A stretch of DNA of 64,000 nucleotides from Paenibacillus nanensis (GCF_003583765.1 NZ_QXQA01000001.1:186001-250000), one strand, 5' to 3'; shown: positions 16,400-25,743, numbered from the stretch's first letter. A program made the numbers and translations. The notes: a model not told the origin generated them from the letters alone.

Positions 16400-17371
16400 A
16401 TGCGAATTACGCTGGACCGAAAACCGTTTAACGAGTTGTGGATGAACGGCATGCTGAACCAGGCATTTACTATCGCGTCATCGGTTCATCCGAGCTACCG
16501 CTTCGCCGCGTATTTGAATCATTACCGCTACTTGCCGCGCGAGGCTGCGACCGACCGCTGCTTCCGTTATCCGGCGATCGAAACGCTATATAATGGGGAG
16601 GAATGGGCCAAGCTCCCGCTGGCCCGCATTATTAATCGGATCGAGCCTCGGCAGGTTCGAAGCAAGGATACGTTCATGGAGGAAATTAAGGGAGTGCTGC
16701 GGAGCGGCCGCAGCTTGAGCGTAAACGTTGATTTGTACCACTGGCTCCCGGGGAGTCTCGCATGGCAAAAATTCCACTGGCATCATTACGCTTTATTCAA
16801 CGGCTATGACGACGAGCGGGCTGTTTTCTACGTGATCGACGATACAATAGACGGCTGCAACGAGCATGAAGTTCCGGAGGATAGGCTGCGTAGAGCATTC
16901 CTGAGCTCGGAGGCCTGCATGAATCGCGACCGTGATGAACCCGATTATTACGTCTATCATCTTCGTTCAAATCCAGAGCCATTCGAGCTTCGGCTCACCG
17001 AGATCGCGCATCATGCGGAGAGGCTGATAAGGGAGCTTTCGCTGTTCTCGATGAATGAGATGTGGAAGGTGGAGCGAAGCCCGGAAAAATATAAATCGCA
17101 TATGACGTACGCGGTCATAGGCGCAACGGACATCGTGAACCGCCAAGCCGCAAACGAAGGTCTTCTTCGGATTATTCGGGAGCAAAGGCTGCTGGATGAG
17201 CGGCTATGCGATCTGCTGATGGTCCAGCTTCGCGGCATCCAGGAAGGGTGGAAGGGCATTAAGCGCGCGTTTGTTCATCATACATTTGACCGTGAACGCG
17301 AGCTTGAGCTTGGGCAGGCCATGCTTGACCGGGAAAAAGCGTTTTGGTCCATGCTGGCGGACGGAACATGA
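16400..17371 (+). CDS. BtrH-like protein, possible cysteine-protease-fold enzyme
   Basis: This 323-residue soluble protein has the motif WHHYALFNGYDDE (about residues 131-143) followed by a second strand (FYVIDD). That resembles the histidine part of the papain-like fold in BtrH-N-type and C39-like families found in natural-product clusters. I cannot identify a catalytic cysteine with confidence. The C-terminal third is charged and helical. GGGAGGGG lies 7 bases before the ATG. It is convergent with the WYL regulators and has no obvious biosynthetic partners, so its role is open. Confidence 0.55.
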   Translation: MRITLDRKPFNELWMNGMLNQAFTIASSVHPSYRFAAYLNHYRYLPREAATDRCFRYPAIETLYNGEEWAKLPLARIINRIEPRQVRSKDTFMEEIKGVLRSGRSLSVNVDLYHWLPGSLAWQKFHWHHYALFNGYDDERAVFYVIDDTIDGCNEHEVPEDRLRRAFLSSEACMNRDRDEPDYYVYHLRSNPEPFELRLTEIAHHAERLIRELSLFSMNEMWKVERSPEKYKSHMTYAVIGATDIVNRQAANEGLLRIIREQRLLDERLCDLLMVQLRGIQEGWKGIKRAFVHHTFDRERELELGQAMLDREKAFWSMLADGT

Positions 17372-17384
17372 ATCCGTCAGCCCG

Positions 17385-18197
17385 CTATTCTTCCTCGTTA
17401 TCCGCTTGATACCGCATAAGCGCCTTAGAGGTTGTCTCCATCATGCGCCGTATGAAGTAGTCTCCCTCCACAACCCTGACCCGAAGCCCGAGGAATCGGA
17501 TCTTCAACAACAGAAATTCGCTTTCGTCGGCAAGGTGTTTGACGCGCAGACGATAAACACCCGTATTATCGTCGAAGCTGACGGTTTTGTCGAAGCAGGA
17601 GAAGGCGGAAACAATTCGAGATAATTCCGAGTTATAGGCGCGAACGACTTCAATGACGGCGGTGCGCATCCGTTTTTCCAGCACCTCCGCCAGGCGCGCC
17701 TTCGCGCTTGCGCTTTGCTGCGGGGACAGCTCATACTCCTCCAGCGATTCAATGCTGCGAAGCGGGGTGGAGCGAAGCGCATGCGGCCTGGTGCCGTACC
17801 AAAGCAAATACCACTCCCTCTTCACCATCGAATACTCCAGCTTGCACGGGATGCCGGCTTGCTGCTGATGGGAGCCGCCGTGCTTCAAAGCGACGCTGAT
17901 TTTGACGCCTTTGCCTTGCACGATAAGGCGGCGAAGCTTTCGGAGCATGGGGTGGTAAACCTGCCGCTCTTCGCCGCGCCCTTTCTCCATTATGATATCT
18001 TTTACGCGAAAGTCCTCTTCATCGGTTAGCAGCCGCTCCAGCTTCGAGAGCGTCTCCTGCGTAAAGGCGCCTGCCGCCGCTTCATGCCGCAGCATTGTCT
18101 TCAGCCAAGAGCGCTCTTGACTGGAGACGGCGAAGGAGCCCGTCTCGTCCAGCCGCGACATGATTTGATAGTTAAAAATCTTCTCGAACGGGTTCAT
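17385..18197 (-). CDS. WYL-domain protein, second of pair
   Basis: This 270-residue protein contains a WYL-type beta barrel (KREWYLLWYGTRPHAL, then PLRSIESLEEYEL). It lacks a clear N-terminal helix-turn-helix, starting instead with a helical region that includes RSWLKTMLRHEAAAG. ATG 18197 is favoured over 18236 because AGGAG lies about 13 bases upstream. Its start lies 26 bases inside the end of the first WYL gene, so the two are translated together and may form a heteromer, as PafB/PafC do. It is divergent from the RNA-repair operon and probably regulates it with its partner. Confidence 0.8.
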   Translation of the reverse strand: MNPFEKIFNYQIMSRLDETGSFAVSSQERSWLKTMLRHEAAAGAFTQETLSKLERLLTDEEDFRVKDIIMEKGRGEERQVYHPMLRKLRRLIVQGKGVKISVALKHGGSHQQQAGIPCKLEYSMVKREWYLLWYGTRPHALRSTPLRSIESLEEYELSPQQSASAKARLAEVLEKRMRTAVIEVVRAYNSELSRIVSAFSCFDKTVSFDDNTGVYRLRVKHLADESEFLLLKIRFLGLRVRVVEGDYFIRRMMETTSKALMRYQADNEEE

Positions 18198-19497
18198 AAT
18201 ACGCCTGCAGCTCCTTCCATTCCGCCATGAATTCATGGCGGAGCCATCTCGGCTCCAGCACCTCGCAGCTCGAACCGAAGCTCCGCAGCCAAGGCTTGAT
18301 TTCGGTTAAACCGTTTACGGTGATTTCGAATTGAAAAAAAGACTCCGTCTCCTCGGTAATTTCGCCCCATTGTCCTTGGGCGAGCACGCGCGCTTTCACA
18401 AAATTATGGCTCGAATTCTCCGGGTTATAAAACCGGGCGACGACACGAAAGGAACGCATCGTATCGATTACCCAGCTGTGCCGAAGCTTCTCCTCCGCAT
18501 GGGACAGCCGCATCGCGAATTCCTCCTCGCTTACCTGCGCGCCTTCCTCGAGGCCCGTCAGACCCTCCATCCGGAATTTCATCAGTCCCTGTCTTGCGTT
18601 ATGGCCAACCAGATACCATCTGCCGTATTGATGGTCGTAAATGACCTTAAGAGGCAGAATGGTTTCCGTCACGCCGGTTGTCTGGGTTTCAAACAACGGG
18701 TTCGTGTTTTTGGACGCGTAACGCGTCCCCCTCTTGGGCGAGAGGTACAAAAAGGTAAGCTTTCGCCGGCTCTCAATCGCTTTATGAATGGCATATAAAT
18801 GCGCCTCGTCCAATATGCGAGAGTGATAGTGATATTTGTAGACATGCGTCTCCGTCGTCTCCGGCCCGAGACCGCGGGCTCTCAGCGCTTTCTTGAGCGT
18901 ATCGCGGAGAAGGTAACCCTGAACGGATGGAAGTTGCGTGTTGGCGAGCACATCCGTGTAATCGTAAAGATCAATCAGCTCATCATCCGTCAGCTGGTCG
19001 ATTAGCTCGGTACGGGCGCGGTATCGGTAGGGGCGTTTCCCGTCAATGCGCTTCACAACGCCGACTTCCTCCAAATACTTTAAATCGCCGCGGATTGTCT
19101 TCTCGTCGGGCAAGGCTGCATCGGCGGGAAGCTCTCGTCCGCACAGCTCCATCAGATCGTTCGCCGCCAGGTCTTGCTTGCGCAAAGCGGCCATGATCAG
19201 GGCAAGCCTTGCGCTTTCGGTTTCCTTAAGAGATTTGGCCCGGTAGAGGAAGAGCAGAAGCGGGTCCGCGGATTCGTAATGATTATAGCGGAAGCCCGCC
19301 GTCAGCTCCGCGCTTTGCTCCGGGGTCAGCCCTTGCTGTCCGGCGCTCAGGATGTCCTTCAAATAACGCAGCGTCTTATCGTAGGTATGGACGGAGATGC
19401 CCAGCCGATCCGCGAATTGCTTCCTGCTGTAAGCGCCGCCTGTCAGCGCGAGCAGCCGGAGGAACTGGATTTCTTTATCGAAGCTTTCTCTTGCCAT
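18172..19497 (-). CDS. WYL-domain transcriptional regulator, first of pair
   Basis: This 441-residue regulator has an N-terminal helix-turn-helix (SRKQFADRLGISVHTYDKTL), a central helical and winged region (ETIRGDLKYLEEVGVVKR), and a WYL domain (IESRRKLTFLYLS; LPLKVIYDHQYGRWYLVGHN) with its C-terminal extension. WYL domains sense ligands, in some cases nucleic-acid products of damage. ATG 19497 follows AAGGGGG. The gene is divergent from rlaP-hen1-pnkp-rtcB with 196 bases between starts, the standard position for a regulator of that operon. Confidence 0.85.
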   Translation of the reverse strand: MARESFDKEIQFLRLLALTGGAYSRKQFADRLGISVHTYDKTLRYLKDILSAGQQGLTPEQSAELTAGFRYNHYESADPLLLFLYRAKSLKETESARLALIMAALRKQDLAANDLMELCGRELPADAALPDEKTIRGDLKYLEEVGVVKRIDGKRPYRYRARTELIDQLTDDELIDLYDYTDVLANTQLPSVQGYLLRDTLKKALRARGLGPETTETHVYKYHYHSRILDEAHLYAIHKAIESRRKLTFLYLSPKRGTRYASKNTNPLFETQTTGVTETILPLKVIYDHQYGRWYLVGHNARQGLMKFRMEGLTGLEEGAQVSEEEFAMRLSHAEEKLRHSWVIDTMRSFRVVARFYNPENSSHNFVKARVLAQGQWGEITEETESFFQFEITVNGLTEIKPWLRSFGSSCEVLEPRWLRHEFMAEWKELQAYYEPVREDF

Positions 19498-19547
19498 GTC
19501 ATGGCCCCCTTTCGGTGAGTAAGCCGCTAGTCGAGATTGGTTAAACT

Positions 19548-19576
19548 CCATTCTATCAAATGGTCTTCATGGTGAA
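19548..19576. promoter_or_regulatory. Candidate operator region for WYL regulators
   Basis: Two small inverted repeats sit side by side in the divergent intergenic region: CCATT-6-AATGG (19548-19563) and TTCA-TGG-TGAA (19566-19576). On the minus strand TTTTCA and TAGAAT 17 bases apart form a possible promoter for the WYL genes that overlaps both repeats. This would suit autoregulation, but the arms are short. Confidence 0.3.
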
Positions 19577-19693
19577 AATGACTAACAATATTTGCCCGTC
19601 GCCATACTTCCGCCCTGTTCGCGCGCTTGTGTATAGGTGACAATGAGAGCAGCGAACAACGACGAACGCGGTCCGAAAGAGGGGGTTTTTACA

Positions 19694-20476
19694 ATGACGA
19701 ATATGATGATGACGATAAAAGAAGAGCTATTGCGGCTGGAGAAGGAAGAGCATATCAAAATCGTGTACGCCTGCGAATCGGGCAGCCGGGCATGGGGATT
19801 TCCGTCTAGAGACAGCGACTACGACGTTCGTTTTATTTATATCCATCCCGTCGATTGGTATTTGTCGATCTTCGAGAAACGGGACGTGATCGAACGTCCG
19901 ATTAGCGACCGGCTGGACATCAGCGGCTGGGACTTGCGGAAAACGTTGAACTTGTTCCGCAAATCCAACCCGCCATTGATGGAGTGGCTGGGCTCGCCGA
20001 TTCGCTATTTGGAGGCTCATGACACGGCGGAGCGGCTGAGAAGGCTGAGCGAGCAGGCTTTTTCGCCGAAGGCGAGCATTTATCACTATTTGCATATGGC
20101 GCGCGGCAATTACAGGACCTATTTGCAGGGCGACTCCGTGCGGATCAAAAAATATTTTTACGTGCTGAGGCCGATCCTTGCCTGCGAATGGATTCTGAAG
20201 TACGGCGCGATGCCGCCTATGGAGTTCGACATCCTAGTCGAGCGTCTTGTGCCGGAGGACAGCAAGCTGAGAGCGATCATCGAAGAGCTGCTCGAGCGGA
20301 AGAAAGCGGGCGAGGAGTTGGACTATGAGCCGAAGCTTGCTGTCGTGAACGACTACATCGAACGAAGCCTAGTGTCGCTCGAGCAATCCGCCGCACAGAT
20401 GCCGCCGGCGAAAACGGATATCGACGACAAACTGGATGATTTGTTCCGCTCGTCGTTACGGGAAGTTTGGATGTAA
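19694..20476 (+). CDS. rlaP: RlaP-type pol-beta nucleotidyltransferase of RNA-repair operon
   Basis: This 260-residue protein has the pol-beta nucleotidyltransferase core: Gly30-Ser31 in ESGSRAWGF, then the metal-binding Asp42-x-Asp44 in SDYDVRFIY. A C-terminal helical half follows (YFYVLRPILACEWIL). Proteins of this type next to RNA ligases have been named RlaP (RNA-ligase-associated pol-beta). They are thought to add nucleotides to, or otherwise modify, damaged RNA ends, but the exact reaction is not established. GAGGGGG at 19679-19685 supports ATG 19694. It is the first gene of the hen1-pnkp-rtcB operon, and the gap to hen1 is 39 bases. Confidence 0.8.
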   Translation: MTNMMMTIKEELLRLEKEEHIKIVYACESGSRAWGFPSRDSDYDVRFIYIHPVDWYLSIFEKRDVIERPISDRLDISGWDLRKTLNLFRKSNPPLMEWLGSPIRYLEAHDTAERLRRLSEQAFSPKASIYHYLHMARGNYRTYLQGDSVRIKKYFYVLRPILACEWILKYGAMPPMEFDILVERLVPEDSKLRAIIEELLERKKAGEELDYEPKLAVVNDYIERSLVSLEQSAAQMPPAKTDIDDKLDDLFRSSLREVWM

Positions 20477-20515
20477 TAGGAATCTACGCTTAGTAAGGGG
20501 AGAGGGGAATCGATT

Positions 20516-21781
20516 ATGGCTATCGTGCAGCTGAAGTCAAACAATCCTCATTTTTCATATCTGCTGAGGAAAAATCCGGGGACGGGCATGCTCCTTCGCT
20601 CGGTCAGGCAAGGAATGGCGTACGGCTGGTATTCTGATGAGTCTACCTTCAATGTCTACTTCAAAGACGCCGACAATGGCATTTCTTATAAAAAGGATGA
20701 AAACGAAAAGTTCGAATACTTAAACGTATCGCGCTATAACACGCCGATGTTTCCGCTTAATGCGGTTAACGAATATTTTTCTTCGCCGTTTAAGTCGTTG
20801 GATCACCGGGATGCGAAAGGCTTTGAGCATATGTTTTTTATCAATATGATTCATATCGACCGCTCGCATTATATCGAGTTTTTCCGAAGGCATATGCCGG
20901 AGTATACGTTCGACCTGCAGCACCAGTCGTATAAGAGCTGCTCGCTTACGGTAACGACGAATAAAAGCCTCTATCATCTGCTGCATGCCGTCAGCGTGCT
21001 GTGCCTGTTCTTCTCCATGTTCGGAGAGGAGTACATCGATATTTCTGAATCGATCTTGGATAAGTATATTCGAAGCTTGAATGTCATCGATGCGCCGTTC
21101 TACATCCGGAGCCTGTTCGCTAGAAACTTTCTTCCTACGCGGGAAAGGTTCAATGCTTACAAAGCCGAAATCGAGCGGACAGACCGGTACGAGATCAAGC
21201 TGGAATATGGGGGGACGGCGCATCAGCGGCGAAGCTTCATCAGCGGCAAATTGCCATTTAAGCTGCCGATTCTTGATATCGGATGCGGAGAAGGCTTTTA
21301 CGCGATACCGTTCGCCGGTAAAATCGAAAGAACTTATTACGCAATAGATATTAATGAGGAGCTTCATCCGGTCGTGCAGCGAAAGGCTGCGGCCAAGGGG
21401 ATCGAAAATATTGCGCTTTTTGTTTCTCTTGATCACTTCTTGGAGTCGTACGACGGAGAGCGCGTTGACGTAATTCTGACGGAGGTCATCGAGCATATGC
21501 CGGAGGAAGAAGCGGCTGGACTCATTCGCCAAATCCTCTCGGCCATAAATTTTAACCGTTTTATTATTACGACGCCGAACGCTGATTTTAATGTCCATTA
21601 TGAGCTCGAGGGCTTCCGGCACGATGACCATAAGTGGGAGATGGGGCAAGCCGGCTTCCAGGAATGGTTTCTGAAAATAATCGGCGATTGCGATTGCTCC
21701 TATGAATTTGTTTCGATTGGAGACAGCGTGAACGGCGTTTACTCTACGCAAGGAATTGTCATGTACGGAAAGGAGGAGTAG
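20516..21781 (+). CDS. hen1: Hen1, RNA 3'-terminal 2'-O-methyltransferase
   Basis: The 421-residue protein has an N-terminal domain (about 1-230), which in the bacterial family activates Pnkp, followed by a SAM methyltransferase domain starting at DIGCGEG (254-260). The metal-binding signature is present: Glu323 and Glu326-His327 in TEVIEHMPEE, and a histidine in FRHDDHKWEM (His369/His372). Hen1 methylates the 2'-OH of a repaired RNA 3' end so that the sealed RNA resists a second cut at that site. It ends 3 bases before the pnkp start, matching the obligate Pnkp-Hen1 complex. Confidence 0.93.
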   Translation: MAIVQLKSNNPHFSYLLRKNPGTGMLLRSVRQGMAYGWYSDESTFNVYFKDADNGISYKKDENEKFEYLNVSRYNTPMFPLNAVNEYFSSPFKSLDHRDAKGFEHMFFINMIHIDRSHYIEFFRRHMPEYTFDLQHQSYKSCSLTVTTNKSLYHLLHAVSVLCLFFSMFGEEYIDISESILDKYIRSLNVIDAPFYIRSLFARNFLPTRERFNAYKAEIERTDRYEIKLEYGGTAHQRRSFISGKLPFKLPILDIGCGEGFYAIPFAGKIERTYYAIDINEELHPVVQRKAAAKGIENIALFVSLDHFLESYDGERVDVILTEVIEHMPEEEAAGLIRQILSAINFNRFIITTPNADFNVHYELEGFRHDDHKWEMGQAGFQEWFLKIIGDCDCSYEFVSIGDSVNGVYSTQGIVMYGKEE

Positions 21782-21784
21782 GAG

Positions 21785-24376
21785 ATGCATATCCGAACAA
21801 AGGTTCATACGATATTGATGCTGGTCGGCTCGACGGAATGCGGGAAATCAACCTTTGCGCGGGAGGTTCTGATCCCGCAGCTGCAGAGGAGTGAAGCAGG
21901 CGTTCAGGCAAGATCGAACGTCCAGTATTTGTCCTCGGACGCCATTCGGCAAGACATTCTGGGATACGGCTACGACAAGTACGATCAAATCATGCTGGAG
22001 GCCAGCTCGCACGCGTTCCAGCTGTTGTTTGAAAGACTTAGGCTGGTGACGTCATTCCCGATTAACGCGGAGTTTGTTGTGCTGGATACGCTCGGACTCG
22101 CCGACGATTTTCGCGCCAAGGTCCGCGAGGTTGCAAAAGAGAACAACTATAACGTTGAAGTGATACTGTTCGATTATCGGAAACGCGACGACTACTATAG
22201 CTCGGAAAGATCGAAGAAGCTGATAAGCGGACACTTGAACCGCCTAAAGCGGGACGTTCTGCCGGTTCTTTCGCGCGAGGGGTATGCGGCTATCCACAAA
22301 GTGAAGGCGAAAAACTTTTTCGACCCGTCGACGAATTTGCGGAATCCGGACTACACGGTAGACATTCAAGATTGGGATGCGTATCTTGCGACTCAACTCC
22401 CCCGGGAATACAACTATATCGTTGTCGGAGACGTGCACGAGTGCGTGCTCGAGCTTCAGGGGCTTCTGAAAAGCTATGGGTTCCTTGTTGGAGACGACGG
22501 CAAGCTTCAAGAAACGGACCGGGTTCGGGACACCAAAGTGATATTGGCGGGCGACTGGATCGATAAGGGGAAAAAGACAAGGGAGATTGTCGAGTTTTTG
22601 TATGCAAACCGCGAGCATATCCTGCTTGTGCTTGGCAATCATGAAAATTTCGTCTATAAATATTTGCGTGGAGATATTGGAGGAGCAGACCCTGAGCTGC
22701 TGGAAACGTATTTCGATTCCGCAGCCGTGCTGTCGGCCGATGAGGCGCTTCGAGCAAAATTTAACCTGCTGGTCGAGCAGTCGCAGCCATTCTACCGCCG
22801 CACTGGGACGGAAGGGCCGACGTATTATGTGACTCACGCGCCATGCAGGAATAAATACATCGGCAAGCTGGACGCGAATTCGCTTCGCCACCAGCGGAAT
22901 TTCCGGCTGGACCGTGAAGGCGATACGGAGGAGCAGCTTACATTCCTTCGCGAGGAAGCGGTGAGCAACCATCCGTATCACTTATTCGGGCATGTGGCGG
23001 CGAAGCAGGCGTTTCGTTTGAAAAATAAGCTGCATCTCGATACCGGCTGCGTACATGGCAATCAATTGAGCTCCGTTCTGATTACGTTCAAACCGTTTTT
23101 CAAAAGCTTCCGTTCCCAAAACGCGGCAATAGTGGAGCCGCTGCCGGCTTTGTTCAAGGCTGACGAGAAAAAGGTTGAGCTGAAAGAGCTTGACGACGCA
23201 TCCGTCCGCAGGCTTCGGTACAGCTCGAATAACCGGATCAATTATATTTCCGGCACCATGTCGCCAGCCGATAAAGATATGGCAGCGGGCGAGCTGGAAT
23301 CGCTGGCCAAAGGGCTCGATTATTATCGTGAACGCGGTGCTCATGAAGTGGTATTGCAGCCGAAATATATGGGCTCTCGCTGTAATGTGTATCTGTTCCG
23401 GGACATGGAACGCAGCTATGCGGTTAGCCGGAACGGGTACAGGATTACATCCGTCAATATCGTGCCCGTCTATGAGGCTTTGCTTGCAAGGCTTGGCGGT
23501 TATATGGAGAAGCATGGAGTTGCGGGCATGATTCTGGACGGCGAGTTGATGCCTTGGAAAACGCTTGGCGAAGGGCTGATCGAGCGCCAATTCAAACCGA
23601 TCGAGAAAGCGCTGGAGACCGAGCTTGCATTTTTGAAACAAAATGGATTTGAAGAGGCGCTAACCGGACTCATTCAGCAATATGAAGCAAGCGGCTTCGA
23701 AAAGGAGCAATTTGCGTTGTCCAAATCGGCGCTTGCCGAGAGATACGGCCCCAGCGTGTATCAGAACTACAAATACGTGCGGGAAGTGAGAGACGCCTAT
23801 GTTCCGATTGCAGAGCATGAAGCGGCTTATCTGACGTACAAGCGCCAAATGGAGCTGTATGCGGGAGACGCGGAGCTGGCTTACAAGCCTTTTGCAATCT
23901 TAAAGGAAATGATGACGAGCGGCGAAGAGAGATTGCCGGAGTTCCGTACTTCGGAGATGTACCGGATCTTATCGGATGATGAGTGCTTGGTGCTGGATTT
24001 GAGCGACAAGTCCTCTTATGCGAAGGCGGAGCAGTTTTTCCGGCAGCTGACAACCGAGCAAGGCATGGAGGGGGTAGTCATTAAGCCGGAGGCTGAGAAG
24101 CAGGGCGTTGTTCCGTACCTAAAGGTTCGGAATGCCGGATATCTGTCGATCATTTACGGATATGATTACAAATTCCCTCACAAATATAATAAACTGCTCA
24201 AGCAAAAAAATATGATGCCCAAGCTGCAAACTTCTTTGAGCGAGCATCGTCTAGGTCAAAGTCTTCTGGCCATCAAGCTGGACGACATCTCGCCGGATAA
24301 TGAGAGGTATAAGGAGATTGCGGCGAGCCTGCTGTTCGAGGTCGAGAAGGAAAAGGATATCGACCCGAGGCTGTAG
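21785..24376 (+). CDS. pnkp: Pnkp, polynucleotide kinase-phosphatase-RNA ligase
   Basis: The 863-residue trifunctional enzyme is close to the usual family length. The N-terminal kinase has P-loop GSTECGKS (15-22). The central metallophosphatase has VGDVHE (about 214-219), GDWIDKGKKT (about 256) and GNHEN (about 283). The C-terminal ligase module has the nucleotidyl lysine Lys527 in QPKYMGSR and a later VVIKPEA motif. Together these phosphorylate 5'-OH ends, remove 2',3'-cyclic phosphate, and adenylate and seal the break. Without Hen1 the family ligase module is poor at sealing. GGAGGAG precedes the ATG. Confidence 0.95.
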   Translation: MHIRTKVHTILMLVGSTECGKSTFAREVLIPQLQRSEAGVQARSNVQYLSSDAIRQDILGYGYDKYDQIMLEASSHAFQLLFERLRLVTSFPINAEFVVLDTLGLADDFRAKVREVAKENNYNVEVILFDYRKRDDYYSSERSKKLISGHLNRLKRDVLPVLSREGYAAIHKVKAKNFFDPSTNLRNPDYTVDIQDWDAYLATQLPREYNYIVVGDVHECVLELQGLLKSYGFLVGDDGKLQETDRVRDTKVILAGDWIDKGKKTREIVEFLYANREHILLVLGNHENFVYKYLRGDIGGADPELLETYFDSAAVLSADEALRAKFNLLVEQSQPFYRRTGTEGPTYYVTHAPCRNKYIGKLDANSLRHQRNFRLDREGDTEEQLTFLREEAVSNHPYHLFGHVAAKQAFRLKNKLHLDTGCVHGNQLSSVLITFKPFFKSFRSQNAAIVEPLPALFKADEKKVELKELDDASVRRLRYSSNNRINYISGTMSPADKDMAAGELESLAKGLDYYRERGAHEVVLQPKYMGSRCNVYLFRDMERSYAVSRNGYRITSVNIVPVYEALLARLGGYMEKHGVAGMILDGELMPWKTLGEGLIERQFKPIEKALETELAFLKQNGFEEALTGLIQQYEASGFEKEQFALSKSALAERYGPSVYQNYKYVREVRDAYVPIAEHEAAYLTYKRQMELYAGDAELAYKPFAILKEMMTSGEERLPEFRTSEMYRILSDDECLVLDLSDKSSYAKAEQFFRQLTTEQGMEGVVIKPEAEKQGVVPYLKVRNAGYLSIIYGYDYKFPHKYNKLLKQKNMMPKLQTSLSEHRLGQSLLAIKLDDISPDNERYKEIAASLLFEVEKEKDIDPRL

Positions 24377-24399
24377 GGGCAATAAAACGGAGTGATCAT

Positions 24400-25626
24400 A
24401 TGACTTATCAAATTATAGATGGCGTACGCGTATGGGGGAAGCCTGAGGAAGGCGCGCTGTCGCAGGCGAAAACATGCGCCATGCATGGCAACGTTGTACA
24501 GGCGCTGCTTATGGCGGATCATCATAAAGGCTACAGCCAGCCGATCGGCGGCGTCGTCGCATACGAGGGGCAAATATCGCCGTCGGGCGTCGGATACGAT
24601 ATCGCATGCGGCAACAAGGCCGTCCGCACGAATCTCATGGCGGCCGATATTCGGCCTCGCCTCGCCGGTATCATGAACGAGCTGGCGCGCAAAATATCGT
24701 TCGGCGTCGGCCGCGTGAACAGCGAGAAGGTGGACCATGAGCTGTTCGACGATCCGGATTGGGCGGTTTATTCGGCAATCGGCAAGGCCGTACACGACAA
24801 GCTGAAGGCGTTGGCCCGCGATCAGCTCGGTACGGTCGGCAGCGGCAATCACTACGTCGACTTGTTCGAGGAGCCGGAAACCGGCAGGCTGTGGATCGGG
24901 AATCATTTCGGCAGCCGGGGCTTCGGCCACAAAACGGCCAGCGGCTTTCTCAACCTGGCGGCGGGCCGCGAGTTTCTGGCGAACGCTCCTGGCGAAAAGA
25001 TGGATCAGCCGCCCGTGCTGCTCGATCTGGACAGCGAGACCGGCGATATGTACGAGCGGGCGATGAAGCTGGCAGGCCGCTACGCTTATGCGGGGAGAGA
25101 TTATGTCATAGAGCAGGCGTTGTCCATCCTTGGCGCGGAAGCCGACTTTGAAGTGCATAACCATCACAACTTCGCATGGCGGGAGACGCACGACGGCCGG
25201 GAGACCGTCGTTGTCCGCAAGGGCGCTACGCCGTCGGCGCCGGGGCAGCTCGGCTTTATCGGCGGGAGCATGGGGGATATTTCGGTGATCGTAAGGGGCA
25301 GAGACACAGAAGAGAGCAGGGCTTCCTTCTACAGCACCGTGCACGGCGCGGGCCGCGTGATGAGCCGTACCCAGGCGGCTGGCAAAATGAACTGGAAGAC
25401 GCGTACCCGCTCGGGCGGCGCGATTACAGTGGAGCAAATGAAAAAAGCGGTGCAGGATTTCGGCGTGGAGCTGCGCGGGGCGGGGACGGATGAAAGTCCA
25501 TTCGTCTACCGCAAGCTGCAGGAGGTGCTGGACGCGCATGCGGAGACCATCGATGTGCTGCATGTGCTGAAGCCGATCGGCGTCTGCATGGCGGGCGCGG
25601 ATGAATTCGATCCGTATAAGGACTAA
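24400..25626 (+). CDS. rtcB: RtcB, RNA 3'-phosphate/5'-OH ligase
   Basis: This 408-residue RtcB, the same length as the enteric form, carries the family motifs in order: GVGYDIACGNKAV, GTVGSGNHYVDLFE, HFGSRGFGHK, VHNHHNFAW, KGATPSAPGQLGFIGGS and the HGAGRVMSR region near residue 314 that carries the guanylylated histidine. RtcB uses GTP and Mn2+ to join 2',3'-cyclic phosphate or 3'-phosphate ends to 5'-OH ends directly. It lies 23 bases after pnkp and before a strong terminator, so it is the last gene of the operon. No archease gene is seen nearby. Confidence 0.95.
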   Translation: MTYQIIDGVRVWGKPEEGALSQAKTCAMHGNVVQALLMADHHKGYSQPIGGVVAYEGQISPSGVGYDIACGNKAVRTNLMAADIRPRLAGIMNELARKISFGVGRVNSEKVDHELFDDPDWAVYSAIGKAVHDKLKALARDQLGTVGSGNHYVDLFEEPETGRLWIGNHFGSRGFGHKTASGFLNLAAGREFLANAPGEKMDQPPVLLDLDSETGDMYERAMKLAGRYAYAGRDYVIEQALSILGAEADFEVHNHHNFAWRETHDGRETVVVRKGATPSAPGQLGFIGGSMGDISVIVRGRDTEESRASFYSTVHGAGRVMSRTQAAGKMNWKTRTRSGGAITVEQMKKAVQDFGVELRGAGTDESPFVYRKLQEVLDAHAETIDVLHVLKPIGVCMAGADEFDPYKD

Positions 25627-25629
25627 AAA

Positions 25630-25662
25630 AAGAACATCCTCGTGGGAGGATGTTCTTCTTCT
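25630..25662 (+). terminator. Terminator of the RNA-repair operon
   Basis: AGAACATCCTC pairs with GAGGATGTTCT and is followed by TCTTCT, 4 bases after the rtcB stop codon. Confidence 0.85.
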
Positions 25663-25743
25663 ATAAAATTATCCTTTACTAACAAAAGGAATTTGCTACT
25701 ATTGAAATGCTGCAATTCTTAATAACGTTAGGAGCGTATCATC

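Noticed and set aside
24256..25563. A 435-codon minus-strand frame opposite rtcB and the end of pnkp
   Set aside because: It is a mirror of the conserved RtcB coding sequence, caused by high GC; its product matches nothing, and RtcB motifs are intact on the plus strand.
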